64,000 nucleotides of DNA from Pedobacter frigidisoli. Its GTDB lineage: Bacteria > Bacteroidota > Bacteroidia > Sphingobacteriales > Sphingobacteriaceae. The notes beneath the pieces are model-generated. The model did not search any database. It was not told where the DNA came from and saw only the letters and a program-made list of their open reading frames with translations. Position 1 is the stretch's first letter. Each line of letters opens with the position of its first letter. Location of the stretch: NCBI RefSeq assembly GCF_004331675.1, contig NZ_SJSN01000008.1, positions 186,001-250,000 on the forward strand, written 5' to 3'. Below, one piece after another: positions 52,097 to 61,587 of the stretch. The position numbers and the translations under genes were made by a program.

Positions 52097-52822
52097 TTAT
52101 AGCATTGAAATTAAAGTTTTGAAATTTGATGAAACTATCTTGTTTGCTTCCAAGAAGGAGATACCCCATTGTGCAGATAGGAATTCAATTACGAGCTTTG
52201 TATCACTCGGTAAGACTTGGCGATTATCAACCTGAATAAACGGCCCATCAGACTCTGTCAAGATTTTAGTTTGTGAAATGTTTGCAATTATCTTTCTGCC
52301 TGTGTCACTGATTATCATGGCGGGATTGATGGAAAAATAATAACCTCTCTCGCAAATTTCCTCAATCAATGATAATGGTCCAGAATACCAATGAAAAACT
52401 GCGAGCCTTACTTTATGGAACACCAGCTCTTCTAGCACCCTCTTTTCGGCTCTTCTGGAATGGATGCTTAATATCTTAGGCTGATTGCTTATGGATTCCA
52501 ATATTTTCCTAAAAAAAAACAACTGAAGATCCTTTGTTCTATAACCTTCACGAGAAAAATCTAAGCCGATTTCACCGATATATGAAGTTCTATGTAGATT
52601 AGAGAGAAAACGGTCAAACTCATCGTCGAACGACGATGCATAAAGGGGATGCATACCCAGAGACAGACGCACCCTCTTATAGTTTCTAACATGTGGAAGT
52701 CCTAACTCAAAATGACTAGGAAGGTTAGTCATCGCAAGTACGGTAACCCTGTTTATTTCGCAAAATTCAAGAATACCTCTTGGATTTTGATACAGGTCTA
52801 TATGGCAATGTGCATCAATCAT
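52097..52822 (-). CDS. qatD: QatD, TatD-like nuclease
   Basis: 241 aa TatD-type metal-dependent hydrolase. All metal and catalytic residues are recognisable: HCH (His5, His7), Glu in IGEIGLDFS, His in SIHSRRAE, His in FHWYSGP and Asp in TESDGPF. Fourth gene of the QatABCD anti-phage system; its coding start overlaps the qatC end by 8 bp. It probably cleaves DNA or nucleotide derivatives produced by QatC activity. Confidence 0.9.
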   Translation of the reverse strand: MIDAHCHIDLYQNPRGILEFCEINRVTVLAMTNLPSHFELGLPHVRNYKRVRLSLGMHPLYASSFDDEFDRFLSNLHRTSYIGEIGLDFSREGYRTKDLQLFFFRKILESISNQPKILSIHSRRAEKRVLEELVFHKVRLAVFHWYSGPLSLIEEICERGYYFSINPAMIISDTGRKIIANISQTKILTESDGPFIQVDNRQVLPSDTKLVIEFLSAQWGISFLEANKIVSSNFKTLISML

Positions 52823-54134
52823 CTAATCTAATCTTTACAGCCTGACTTCCGGCTGTTAAAAATAGTTCTTTTAATTCATTTCTGGTACGAACGATAAGAC
52901 TTGTATAGTCACCTAACTTAGAAATATCCTTAACACCATTGACTATTAACTCTTTCCTAATATTTTTTTCAGATAGTTCCGCCACTAGAAACTCAATGCA
53001 TGCCCCGATGTCCTGACCTTTTTTAGTTTTGAAGTTCAGATCTTTTATCTTATCACCATAATCATTTTCATCATCGAGACCAATTTTCATCATTGCAGCC
53101 CTGCGATAAATACAAGGCATGCAAACTCCGCAGTGCTTTGCATCGGGATTGGCCTTCCGCTCATCATGCCTACGTTTGCCACATGAATTAGATCGTAAGA
53201 TCATCTCATTTATTTCGTCTGCAATGCCATCGATAGATTCGACCATTGCACCTTTGGTATTAAATTCAAAGGGATTTTCCACCGTTGGCGAGATACCGAG
53301 ATGGCTCCAAATCAAATTTATAGAATCAATTACGCGCGGATGGGTAGTGCGGGTACTGCATGCACTTCTGCGCGAAGGGCTAAGTGGAAAATTCAACGAT
53401 ACACTTCCATTTTCCGGAACCTTTAGGTCGAGGTTTAATCCATCTGCCACAATGCCGGCCATACCGATAAAAAGTATTGACCTGGAACGAAACGTTGTTT
53501 CTTTCGCTCCTGGCTTTTCAAGTTCAACCTTAACTGACGGAACAGCTACCAGCCGGTCACCATAGCGGTTATTCAACATATCCAATAAATCGGATTGGTC
53601 ACCTTTTGGACCCTTCATCTGTGAATCATAATGTGAGATGACTAAGAGATTTTGTTCTGGATTATTTTCTAAAAACGTTATCGCACCAATCAGAGAATCG
53701 AGGCCTCCTGAAAAAAGGTTTATTTGCGTAAAACTAGCTTGATAAGCTTCCTCTGGACCTTGTACGGGTAACATGAAGGTTGACTGTGAAAAACCAACCT
53801 TCCAGTAATCACCAGTAAGAAAAGATAGCATCATTGAAATCTCACCAGCAAGCGGATCCCATTTTGCTGGATCGGTAACCGGAAATACAACCTCTATATC
53901 CCTTGACCAACCGTCTACAGAATTTGGTCTTCGAACTACCATTCTGTCAATACCATACACAGCAGCTGACAGCATAAAAAAATCTACCGACTCGGGACTT
54001 GCGAGATTAGCTAAGGCCAATAATCCAGCGAAATTCGATTTGACAGCGGCAAGGCCGAAATCACCACCGTCTAGCGCTATCTTAAGTTGCCCAGCATTAT
54101 AAGATGCAGAGCCAACATTTATCTTAATTCCCAT
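52815..54134 (-). CDS. qatC: QatC, QueC-like nucleobase-modifying enzyme
   Basis: 439 aa. PP-loop ATPase motif SGGLDS at residues 142-147 and a Cys-rich zinc site (KHCGVCMPC) as in QueC, the 7-cyano-7-deazaguanine synthetase. The N-terminal 130 residues are extra to QueC and family-specific. Together with TatD-like QatD and the KAP ATPase it defines Qat. It overlaps qatB by 11 bp. Substrate in Qat is not known for certain. Confidence 0.9.
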   Translation of the reverse strand: MGIKINVGSASYNAGQLKIALDGGDFGLAAVKSNFAGLLALANLASPESVDFFMLSAAVYGIDRMVVRRPNSVDGWSRDIEVVFPVTDPAKWDPLAGEISMMLSFLTGDYWKVGFSQSTFMLPVQGPEEAYQASFTQINLFSGGLDSLIGAITFLENNPEQNLLVISHYDSQMKGPKGDQSDLLDMLNNRYGDRLVAVPSVKVELEKPGAKETTFRSRSILFIGMAGIVADGLNLDLKVPENGSVSLNFPLSPSRRSACSTRTTHPRVIDSINLIWSHLGISPTVENPFEFNTKGAMVESIDGIADEINEMILRSNSCGKRRHDERKANPDAKHCGVCMPCIYRRAAMMKIGLDDENDYGDKIKDLNFKTKKGQDIGACIEFLVAELSEKNIRKELIVNGVKDISKLGDYTSLIVRTRNELKELFLTAGSQAVKIRLDD

Positions 54135-54957
54135 CTGATATAATTATTAAAATAGATTCGAAAATGGACTCAATTGCGTTAGATCCCTCGGCTCCACGCC
54201 AATCAATGTTGGAAATCTTTTTATCAGCATCCAGCAAGTTTACTTGAGCCAAAATGTCTTCTTTGATTATCCTGAATGTTTCCTTACTGATCGTTTCACC
54301 TTTGGCCTGTGTAATTTTTTCCTGAAAACGTTGTGAAAGATGTTCAAAAACATACAGTCCCCAAAAAGTACACAGTATATCACTCAGCCCTTCACTATCA
54401 ACAATCTGTGCTATATAGTCCTCAAACAAATCCAAATCCCCTCCCGTTTCGGACGCAATTATCTCTGTAAGTTCAGAGAATGCTTTATTGGCAGCTGTTT
54501 CATCCATTCCTGCATCGCCCGATGAACAATAGATAAGCAGAAAATCCATCACCGATTCGTAGCTCTTTCCCTCAAGATTAAACCCAAGGTCGGTCAACGT
54601 CTGATCCAGGCCTTTGTTTCTGATATCATAAAATACGCTGGTAAATTTAGATGCTGTCGCCCGACCAGCTCTGCCCATTGATGCGGAACCACCTTTACTG
54701 ATATTCGATGAACCACCTCCAGTGCGTACAAGGTTGTTTAAAGAAGATTTCAGGTTGCCCTTCCTTCTGTTGACAAGTCTTCGATATTTTTCAGCTTCCT
54801 CTGGAGTCACTTCATGTTGCTCTTCATCAACTTCTACCTCCCCATCCTCCTTGTTCTCCTCCTCGACTGTCTTTGCAATCCTAGTGATGGCGTTATTTAA
54901 TGGACCCCAATTAGGTTGACCAGTTACCCCGGGTACTATTCGTTGAGTTGTTCCCAT
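54124..54957 (-). CDS. qatB: QatB
   Basis: 277 aa soluble, helical, no signal. It starts PGVTGQPNWGPLNNAITRI, then an acidic stretch (EEENKEDGEVEVDEEQHE), a Gly/Ser-rich loop (TGGGSSNISKGGSASMGRAG) and a helical C-terminal half. It matches QatB in size and place; QatB has no known fold-based enzyme activity. It is one bp behind qatA and overlaps qatC. Confidence 0.85.
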   Translation of the reverse strand: MGTTQRIVPGVTGQPNWGPLNNAITRIAKTVEEENKEDGEVEVDEEQHEVTPEEAEKYRRLVNRRKGNLKSSLNNLVRTGGGSSNISKGGSASMGRAGRATASKFTSVFYDIRNKGLDQTLTDLGFNLEGKSYESVMDFLLIYCSSGDAGMDETAANKAFSELTEIIASETGGDLDLFEDYIAQIVDSEGLSDILCTFWGLYVFEHLSQRFQEKITQAKGETISKETFRIIKEDILAQVNLLDADKKISNIDWRGAEGSNAIESIFESILIIISDGN

Positions 54958-54958
54958 G

Positions 54959-56830
54959 TTATCTTTTTCTTTGTATAGCCTTATGGATGTTAGAAGAGGA
55001 ATTAAAAAGATTGTAAATCCTTGTCATTCCTGCATTTTTCTTTTCAGCTAGCTTGTAAAGTGACGCCAAACTAAATGGCACTTTATTGTGATCGATTTTT
55101 GCTATTAGCCTTTCGTACGCATCAATCGATCCAGGTGTATCGGATTCGATAAACTGTATAAAAACTTTGTGATATGTAGTATTCTCGGTTGATTTTATCA
55201 CCTCTTTCTCCAGTAAAGAATAAAGTATTTCCCTCTCGGATTCAGCGAGCTTGCCAATGACTTGGTCATCGACAATTGCTTTAAGTATTGATCCAGACCC
55301 ATGGTCAAGGAGACTCTTGGCGAGGGTGCGCAAATATGTTGGAATTAACGATGATCCACTGATCGATGAATTGAGCTGATCTCTTGAAATCCAGTAATAA
55401 TCCCTTAAGTCCACACCTTCCAGCTTAGGCGATACCGCTAGCCACTGCATAATTTCGGCAGACGACCACTCCTTATAGTTAGCTGATAATGTTGTTGTAT
55501 CTTTTTCTTCGACTAGCTTTTCCAGCTCGAGTATTTCCTTGGGTTCGCCACCTTGTGTCGACTGCCACTTGTAAATTTGGCGGAACAAAGATGCCGCAGA
55601 ATATTCCAGGACCATTAACTTCGCAAGCACGTCGAACTTAAAATCGCCTATCTTGGCGACTTTAACGAGTCTGCTTCTAAGCATAAACGTATTCAAGAAC
55701 CGCTTTACTTGCCTAGGGTTTCCATTTAGTCCAGATGTAATGATTGAAGACAATGATGCGATCAAAGAGATACTGTTGTTGAGCTTATCTTTTTCTTGCG
55801 GCGTAATGAGGCTTTCTATATCGCCAAACCCAAAGGTGCCATACCTATTCTCTTCGCGTTGCCTACAAAATTCTGCCAGAACCGATGTATAACTATCTCC
55901 TAGAGAAATCTTGCAAAATAGCAGGGTCATGTAGGTTTCCACCTCGCTATCCGAGAGCCGCGGCAGGTTGTAAGGAAGTTGGATAAGTTTTTCAAGATAA
56001 TCACTTACGATGCGTTGGTTCCTCGTTTCTCTATCATCAGCCCTTTGTATTGAATCGGTTTTATAACGAAACTCGATCGCATGGCGTACAATCCTTGGGT
56101 CTGCACCAATTATGAATGCGGTTTTATCGACGTTCAAAAATAGTTTTATAGCTTCAAGGTTTTCAATAATCCTATCTGGACTACAACGATCAAGATCATC
56201 GATGATTACCACTAATTTTTTGATCTCCGATTTTTGGATCATCTCATCAAAATCATCCCTAAACTGGCGCACTACCATTGTCTCTTCCGACTGTTCTTTT
56301 ATAATACTCTCTAGAAATTTATCTGAATCTTCTCCTGTGAGCTTTTCCGCGAGATCAGCGGGTTTGAAGTTCGCAAACTTACCGATTAAATGGGGCACCA
56401 AAGAAGTACCTCCCGTCAACATAGCTGCTGCTCCGGGTAAAATAACGTTACTGAACCCTAGTTTCGCCACACGCATCCAGTTGACGCTTTTGAAAAGTTT
56501 GACTGCACTATCCTTAACCTTATTACTAAGTGTCTTATGTTTTGCAAATCGTTCGATTATGGTTTCAAGGAGTGCTGATTTTGCATCCTCATAACCTTCG
56601 AAAACCCATCCATTGAAATAAAGCACCAAAGTTCCGTCTTTCAATCCATCATCGTCATCTGAAAGTTCATTTGCGATAATCTTCAAGATGCTTGACTTCC
56701 CGCTCCCCCAATCTCCGAAGACACCCACCGTAATTGGAAGCACAGAATCATCGTTGATCACGTCGATCAACAAGTCGGCGTGGACCTTAAAACCAAGAAG
56801 ATCTTCTGAAGTTTCATTATCCGACCACAT
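54959..56830 (-). CDS. qatA: QatA, KAP-family P-loop NTPase
   Basis: 623 aa KAP NTPase. Walker A GDWGSGKSS at residues 39-47, Walker B VVIIDDLDRC with Asp211/Asp212, and a hydrophobic hairpin (VILPGAAAMLTGG) between them, typical of the KAP group. The C-terminal 250 residues are helical. It is the ATPase of QatABCD, the anti-phage system described by its gene content. The genes lie in the order A, B, C, D with gaps or overlaps of at most 11 bp, so the operon appears complete. Confidence 0.92.
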   Translation of the reverse strand: MWSDNETSEDLLGFKVHADLLIDVINDDSVLPITVGVFGDWGSGKSSILKIIANELSDDDDGLKDGTLVLYFNGWVFEGYEDAKSALLETIIERFAKHKTLSNKVKDSAVKLFKSVNWMRVAKLGFSNVILPGAAAMLTGGTSLVPHLIGKFANFKPADLAEKLTGEDSDKFLESIIKEQSEETMVVRQFRDDFDEMIQKSEIKKLVVIIDDLDRCSPDRIIENLEAIKLFLNVDKTAFIIGADPRIVRHAIEFRYKTDSIQRADDRETRNQRIVSDYLEKLIQLPYNLPRLSDSEVETYMTLLFCKISLGDSYTSVLAEFCRQREENRYGTFGFGDIESLITPQEKDKLNNSISLIASLSSIITSGLNGNPRQVKRFLNTFMLRSRLVKVAKIGDFKFDVLAKLMVLEYSAASLFRQIYKWQSTQGGEPKEILELEKLVEEKDTTTLSANYKEWSSAEIMQWLAVSPKLEGVDLRDYYWISRDQLNSSISGSSLIPTYLRTLAKSLLDHGSGSILKAIVDDQVIGKLAESEREILYSLLEKEVIKSTENTTYHKVFIQFIESDTPGSIDAYERLIAKIDHNKVPFSLASLYKLAEKKNAGMTRIYNLFNSSSNIHKAIQRKR

Positions 56831-57455
56831 AACGCCTCCTTTTAATTGAAATCTGCAAAGGAGTATGGCCTATCCCACCCGTTAGATAGTTAGGCAAATC
56901 GGTATGAAAAATTTCAGGTTTGTTGAAAAAAGTGGCAATAGCTTGGCAAAAAGAAAAATTCGCAGTATCAAAAAGCGGTGAGATAACTAGTATCATAAGT
57001 GAGAGTCGTTGTAATTTTATAGGCCGGCATTGCATTAATCTGCTTTCTTACCTGGCCTAAATTCAAGCTAAAGCTAATCAGAATATTCCTAAATTTCCAA
57101 TATGTAAAAATTATGAACTTTTATTGTGAAGAAATCTCTTTTGAAGAAAGGCAAACACCCGATTGCTTTATTGGACAAAATTTGCGAATCAAGAAATTCA
57201 CTACGGAAAACAAAGTTTTCCATAAGCTGTAGATTATGATCTTTGAAACAACCCAAGACCATCCAGATTGTGCTTATCCCGACACAACCAATGCTAAAAT
57301 AAAGCACGAACTGCCCAACAAATCCATAGAAAAACCGCTGTGCTCAGTTCCATCGTTGAATCTTCCGATGACGCCATTATCACCAAAAGCCTGAAAGTAA
57401 TACATTTCATCCTGGCTTTGGGCGGGATGTAAAAAGCAATAAAATCGAGCGTGCA
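56831..57455. other. 625-bp gap with a PAS remnant
   Basis: This is the promoter region of leftward qatA and contains no intact gene. At 57301-57396 the plus strand reads 32 open codons including AVLSSIVESSDDAIITKSL, very like the start of a PAS domain of sensor kinases, with stops on both sides. The remainder is AT-rich and unremarkable. The scrap suggests a degraded two-component gene. Confidence 0.5.
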
Positions 57456-57869
57456 ATGACCTTTTTGAAAACTGCCCGGGCAAGTCCACATATCCCACAA
57501 AAGATTACTCATTACATGCCTATATTGGAATGCCTATTTTCTTCCGACTCAAATGAGGTAGTTCAGAAAGTATCGGAAAGGACAGCATATTATATTGGCA
57601 CAACTAAAGCATATCGCATAGATATTTTCAAGACCATTAAGGGCTCGTACGATGCCCGTTCAAAATTCGTAGATGGTCAAAGCGTCAGGACAAACTATAC
57701 AAAATTATCCGAGCAGGCTATGTCAAAGGATAATATTGTTAGAAAGGTATTGACAAAGTTGATTGAACAAGATGATAAAATATTTCTCGGTAAAGAAAAT
57801 GAATTAAACAAATATCTTATTGAGCTGATATTTAACCAGAATGTTTGTAAACATATTCAAGTGTTATAA
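57456..57869 (+). pseudogene. HEPN (Apea-like) domain remnant
   Basis: 137 codons. The conceptual protein contains LECLFSSDSNEVVQKVSERT, then FKTIKGSYDARSKFVDGQSV, the usual end of an Apea/HEPN domain, in which the last helix carries Arg-x4-6-His. Here the His is replaced by Asp (RSKFVDG), so ribonuclease activity is unlikely. The frame is open upstream to a stop near 57370 without an ATG, which suggests the N-terminal part has been lost. Function is not claimed. Confidence 0.55.
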
Positions 57870-58008
57870 CTCAAAAAAAAGGTCTTATCCGTCCATAACC
57901 TTACAGTTCTAATTGTCTAAATGATTCAATAAGTTATCTCATTAACACACAATTTGGTTACCTTTATATAAATAACTAAAATGCATTAGTTTCTTAAACC
58001 ACCTATTG

Positions 58009-58376
58009 ATGGCTCTCAAACTCATCTCCGTTGTCAATGGCAACACACCTGAAGAAGAATATGTACGTATCCAAGTTTCAGCAGATATCAATATCCAGGG
58101 ATACGCACTAGTGGATCGCAGTTTCGATGAAAATGGAATTCTCTCAAATGATTCAGGCACATCTATGTCTTTCACAAGCTCGCAGTTGAGAAGGGGGATT
58201 GGATCAGGCTTTACTCCTGTCCGGGCAAATACAAAAGCACGATTAACACTGGAAAAACGACGAATCACTATTTGTATTGGGGCTCTAAAACCTGTATCTG
58301 GAACAATAATGGACAGGATATTGCCAGTTCAGTCAAAGTCGAGATGGTCAATAGCGTTCAAGTACCAAAACCCTAA
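58009..58376 (+). pseudogene. lamin-tail-like domain protein with one frameshift
   Basis: Start ATG 58009: MALKLISVVNGNTPEEEYVR, then ALVDRSFDENGILSNDSG. The first frame stays open to 58410 but becomes basic nonsense after about 58186. Reading the -1 frame from GAG at 58188 restores EKGDWIRLYSCPGKYKSTI, then HYLYWGSKTCIWNNNGQDIA and VQVPKP to a stop at 58374-58376, just 8 bp before the next ATG. A single lost G at 58188 explains this. The restored 123-aa protein looks like a lamin-tail (LTD-type) domain. Pseudogene or sequencing error; it is the first gene of a three-gene unit. Confidence 0.6.
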
Positions 58377-58384
58377 ACTAAGAA

Positions 58385-58978
58385 ATGAAACAGACAGAAA
58401 AATTGGATGATATTTTAAGAAATGCCTATGCTGGTTATCTGGATCTCAAAAGTATGGGCTATTTCGGTATAAACGAATTGTTGGCAGAAGCCGGGGTTGA
58501 GGTGTCTTTTGAGGAAAACTTCGCACTTGGAAAAAGACTCGAAAGAGAAAGATTGGTCAAGCTGATCGGTAGCAAGGATAGTGTATCGATAAAACTTACC
58601 AGTAACGGCCTTGAATATTGTGAGAGCGAATCCCAACCAAGCATACCGCTTATCCAGATTACAAACAACCATATTACCAACAGTCCCCAGGCAAACCTTA
58701 TCAGCGGATTTACCGGCATTACTATTACACAGGATGATACCATTAAAGGATTCACAGAAGCGCTTAAAAAAATAGAATCACAGGTCACAGGCTCTGGCAG
58801 CATAGCTGAAGCTACCAAGGTCCTCGCTCTGGAAAGGGTTGATAAAATCATTGGTTATACAGAAGCCAGGAACGAAATTCCAAAGCGCGGACTAACTGAT
58901 CTCATCGGCATGGCGGGCGACCTTTCATCCGTTGCCTCACTCATACTGTCATTGAAATCTTTCATCTCAGGCCTTTAA
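58385..58978 (+). CDS. winged-helix protein with C-terminal hydrophobic helix
   Basis: 197 aa. Residues 1-82 look like a winged helix (YLDLKSMGYFGINELLAEAG, SIKLTSNGLEYCES). A linker with the motif NNHITNSPQANLISGF follows, and the C-terminus (GLTDLIGMAGDLSSVASLIL) is hydrophobic and helix-forming. I do not recognise the family. Eight bp after the lamin-tail-like gene and 17 bp before the channel gene, so co-transcribed. Possibly the sensor or regulator of the channel. Confidence 0.6.
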   Translation: MKQTEKLDDILRNAYAGYLDLKSMGYFGINELLAEAGVEVSFEENFALGKRLERERLVKLIGSKDSVSIKLTSNGLEYCESESQPSIPLIQITNNHITNSPQANLISGFTGITITQDDTIKGFTEALKKIESQVTGSGSIAEATKVLALERVDKIIGYTEARNEIPKRGLTDLIGMAGDLSSVASLILSLKSFISGL

Positions 58979-58995
58979 TCCCCAAAACATACGCC

Positions 58996-60381
58996 ATGGC
59001 CAAAACCTATGAAGAACTGCAAAAGGAAATCGATGAAAAATTCGAGCATGAAAACGAAGAAAAATACTTGGCCATTCTTGCAAAGACCAATCCTACCATA
59101 GATGAGCTTTGGCTACTTCCAGAGGAAAGGTTCCAGGAGTGGCGCAGCAAAAACGATTATCCCAGACTGATCCAATCTTTCAACGAAAACAAGCCAAATT
59201 TTCTAAGATGGAAAAATGAGTTCGGGCTGACAGACGAAGAACTTGCTTCTTGCAGATTTTCTGAATTTCTCAGGCAGGCCGATTTTAAGCCTACCGAAAC
59301 TTGTTTATATTATATGGAGCAGACCTTTGATGGCAAAAAGAGAAAAATAGTCGCCCATGCCGACCTTTCTAAAAAACCCGCCATGTTTCCAAAACAGGGT
59401 GAGGCCTATATAACTATCAAGACATTCCTTTCCTATGAGGACTGGTGCCATAAGCACAAGCTCAAATTTGATCTGTTCAACATAACCCAAAGACAGGCAC
59501 CGGAACATAAAATGGAAAGAGTCTGGCTGGACACTGGGTTTGAACTGCTAAAAATGGGTGGCTCAAGGCCACCTATCAACGGCTTTGGTGTATTGTTAAG
59601 GGGAAAACACCTAGACTTTGTCAATGTCTGCGGGTTGGAGCTCACAGGTACCATTTATTCAGGGCAAGAGGGAAATCTCAACTTTTCCTACTGCGCGGTG
59701 GACAACCTCAAATGCAATAACCTCAAGGAATCTCCCGGTCCTTTTTTCTTTAACTGTACGCTGGAGAACCTCAGTATCGAGAATTCAACTATCAATAGCT
59801 GGAGCTTCTGGCAGTGCGACCTACAGGGGGACATCAAGGATTCAAAGCTGCAGAACGTACGCATTTATGGCGGCACCTTCAATCCTTATATCAAGGAAAC
59901 AAAATTCACTAACGTAACAGCTACCCACCAGGGCACAAGACATGAATATTTTGGACAGGCCTACATCCTGCTCAAAAAAGCATATTATGACCAGGGAGAC
60001 GATGATCTTGCCGGGGAATATTATATCAGGGAAAAAGAATATGAAAGAGAAAAATCAAAGGGTTGGAACTACTTCACCAAATCCTTAAGCTACTACTATT
60101 GGGGATATGGTAAAAAGCCACAGTATGTGATTTACTTTGCGATCGCAACTATCATTATCTGCGCCGGACTGTATCTCACAAATCCATCAAACATCCACCC
60201 CGTCAAACAGGAGAAAAGTATTTTGGATATGCTTTACTTCAGTACGGTGACCTTCACCACTCTGGGCTATGGAGATATGAGCCCTATGGGATGGCTGCGG
60301 CTTGTTGCTCTCACGGAGGCGTTTTCCGGCGCATTGACAATCGGTTTTTTAGTGGCAGGTTTTTCCAGATCCAAATACTAA
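58996..60381 (+). CDS. two-helix potassium-channel protein with pentapeptide-like N-terminal region
   Basis: 461 aa. Residues 1-190 are soluble helical and beta sequence. Residues 200-300 contain pentapeptide-repeat-like strands (FVNVCGLELTGTIYSGQEGN, LSIENSTINSWSFWQCDLQ). Residues about 377-394 form TM1 (YVIYFAIATIIICAGLYL); the selectivity filter TLGYGD is at 422-427 and TM2 follows. This is the Ion_trans_2 pore of potassium channels. It may be an effector that depolarises the cell, gated by the N-terminal region; that is inference. Last gene of the cassette. Confidence 0.8.
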   Translation: MAKTYEELQKEIDEKFEHENEEKYLAILAKTNPTIDELWLLPEERFQEWRSKNDYPRLIQSFNENKPNFLRWKNEFGLTDEELASCRFSEFLRQADFKPTETCLYYMEQTFDGKKRKIVAHADLSKKPAMFPKQGEAYITIKTFLSYEDWCHKHKLKFDLFNITQRQAPEHKMERVWLDTGFELLKMGGSRPPINGFGVLLRGKHLDFVNVCGLELTGTIYSGQEGNLNFSYCAVDNLKCNNLKESPGPFFFNCTLENLSIENSTINSWSFWQCDLQGDIKDSKLQNVRIYGGTFNPYIKETKFTNVTATHQGTRHEYFGQAYILLKKAYYDQGDDDLAGEYYIREKEYEREKSKGWNYFTKSLSYYYWGYGKKPQYVIYFAIATIIICAGLYLTNPSNIHPVKQEKSILDMLYFSTVTFTTLGYGDMSPMGWLRLVALTEAFSGALTIGFLVAGFSRSKY

Positions 60382-60435
60382 ATAAGAAGATAAATTCAAT
60401 CGAATATTTTGTAACCCGCTCAATTGATGTTTATC

Positions 60436-61290
60436 TTACCTCATTGCCATCGGCACATACGCATCCCCTTCCTCAATCCTTTTATTTACCATCCTTGCCA
60501 TTTCATCCAAAAACCTGGTCTTCGACATCGATTTCCTTCTTTTTATCTCGGTAAACCTTCTGAAATACCTTGACAGATTAATCTGGAAACACTGCTCAAA
60601 AACATCCATCAAGTCCGACAGATCCACTTCCCCGTCATTCACCTGCCTGCAATCAAAAATGCCGTAAACCAGCTCTATCAAATTACAGCTGTCCCCAGTC
60701 CACCGAAGTTCCCTGCCCTTTTTCGAGCGAACCACGCCAGTACCACCAAGCGAAGGCACTTCCATTTCTGAAAGCACAATTTCACGCAGCTTTTCCAGTG
60801 CCATAAACTTTGAAAACAGATAATCGCCCACCGTCGAGAACGAGGGATCCAAAGCTGGCAAATCCCCACCGATCAAACCAACTTCCTCTGCTCCACGTAC
60901 GAAATAAAGACTATCCAGCTCTACAGCCCCCATCCTGTAATATTGGTACAAAAACTCATGCTGGTGAAAAAACCTGGAGATATAGTCCAGTTGCCCCTCA
61001 TAGAAACGCTCCCTCGATTTGCCCGACCGAAGCGGCCTCGCATTTTCAAAACCATACCGCTCCGCTGAAAGCACCAACAGCGAATAAAACTTCGGCTTGA
61101 CTGCCTTAAAAAACTCGACCTCTTCCGACTGTGACCCGAAGCCCGAAGCACCAACCACATCCTTTAATTTGTTAAGCGCCAACCTCACCGCCGCAAGTTC
61201 ACCGCGCATCCGCTCCAAAGCGGGCATCTCGATAAAATTCTCCATTTCCCTCTCGAGCCCCGATAAAAGCCCCTGAAATTTCTTTTCCAT
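60436..61290 (-). CDS. rteC: RteC-family ICE regulator
   Basis: 284 aa. The whole sequence fits RteC: SLLVLSAERYGFENARPLRS, FHQHEFLYQYYRMGAVELDS and a C-terminal winged-helix part (LIELVYGIFDCRQVNDGEVD, RYFRRFTEIKRRKSMSKTRF). RteC activates the excision operon in CTnDOT after induction. The excision genes, RteA/RteB kinases and xis are not here. It converges with the channel gene (54 bp). Its presence identifies the region as a CTnDOT-like ICE. Confidence 0.9.
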   Translation of the reverse strand: MEKKFQGLLSGLEREMENFIEMPALERMRGELAAVRLALNKLKDVVGASGFGSQSEEVEFFKAVKPKFYSLLVLSAERYGFENARPLRSGKSRERFYEGQLDYISRFFHQHEFLYQYYRMGAVELDSLYFVRGAEEVGLIGGDLPALDPSFSTVGDYLFSKFMALEKLREIVLSEMEVPSLGGTGVVRSKKGRELRWTGDSCNLIELVYGIFDCRQVNDGEVDLSDLMDVFEQCFQINLSRYFRRFTEIKRRKSMSKTRFLDEMARMVNKRIEEGDAYVPMAMR

Positions 61291-61587
61291 AATCCTGAAG
61301 TTTAAATTTAAAATGACAACATGGGAGCACCAAAAAGAAGATATGGCAGATCATTACAAAACTTCTGGAATAAATAAACCGTCAGTTCTTCGTTAAAAAG
61401 ACAAGTAGCTTCCGACAGGACAATATTAGCCAGGTAAATGAACTAAAAAGTTGATTCGTGACACAATCGACAACCCTTGCAGAAACTAAATAGTCAAGAA
61501 GCAGACTTCCTAGGAACATGGGCCTTATCACCCCGCTCTCAGCCCATTACAGGCGAGGGTAAACCAAGAGGCCAAACCAGAAATTTT

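Noticed and set aside
56817..57035. 72-aa ORF overlapping the qatA start on the minus strand
   Set aside because: No domain or start signal; overlaps a defined gene.
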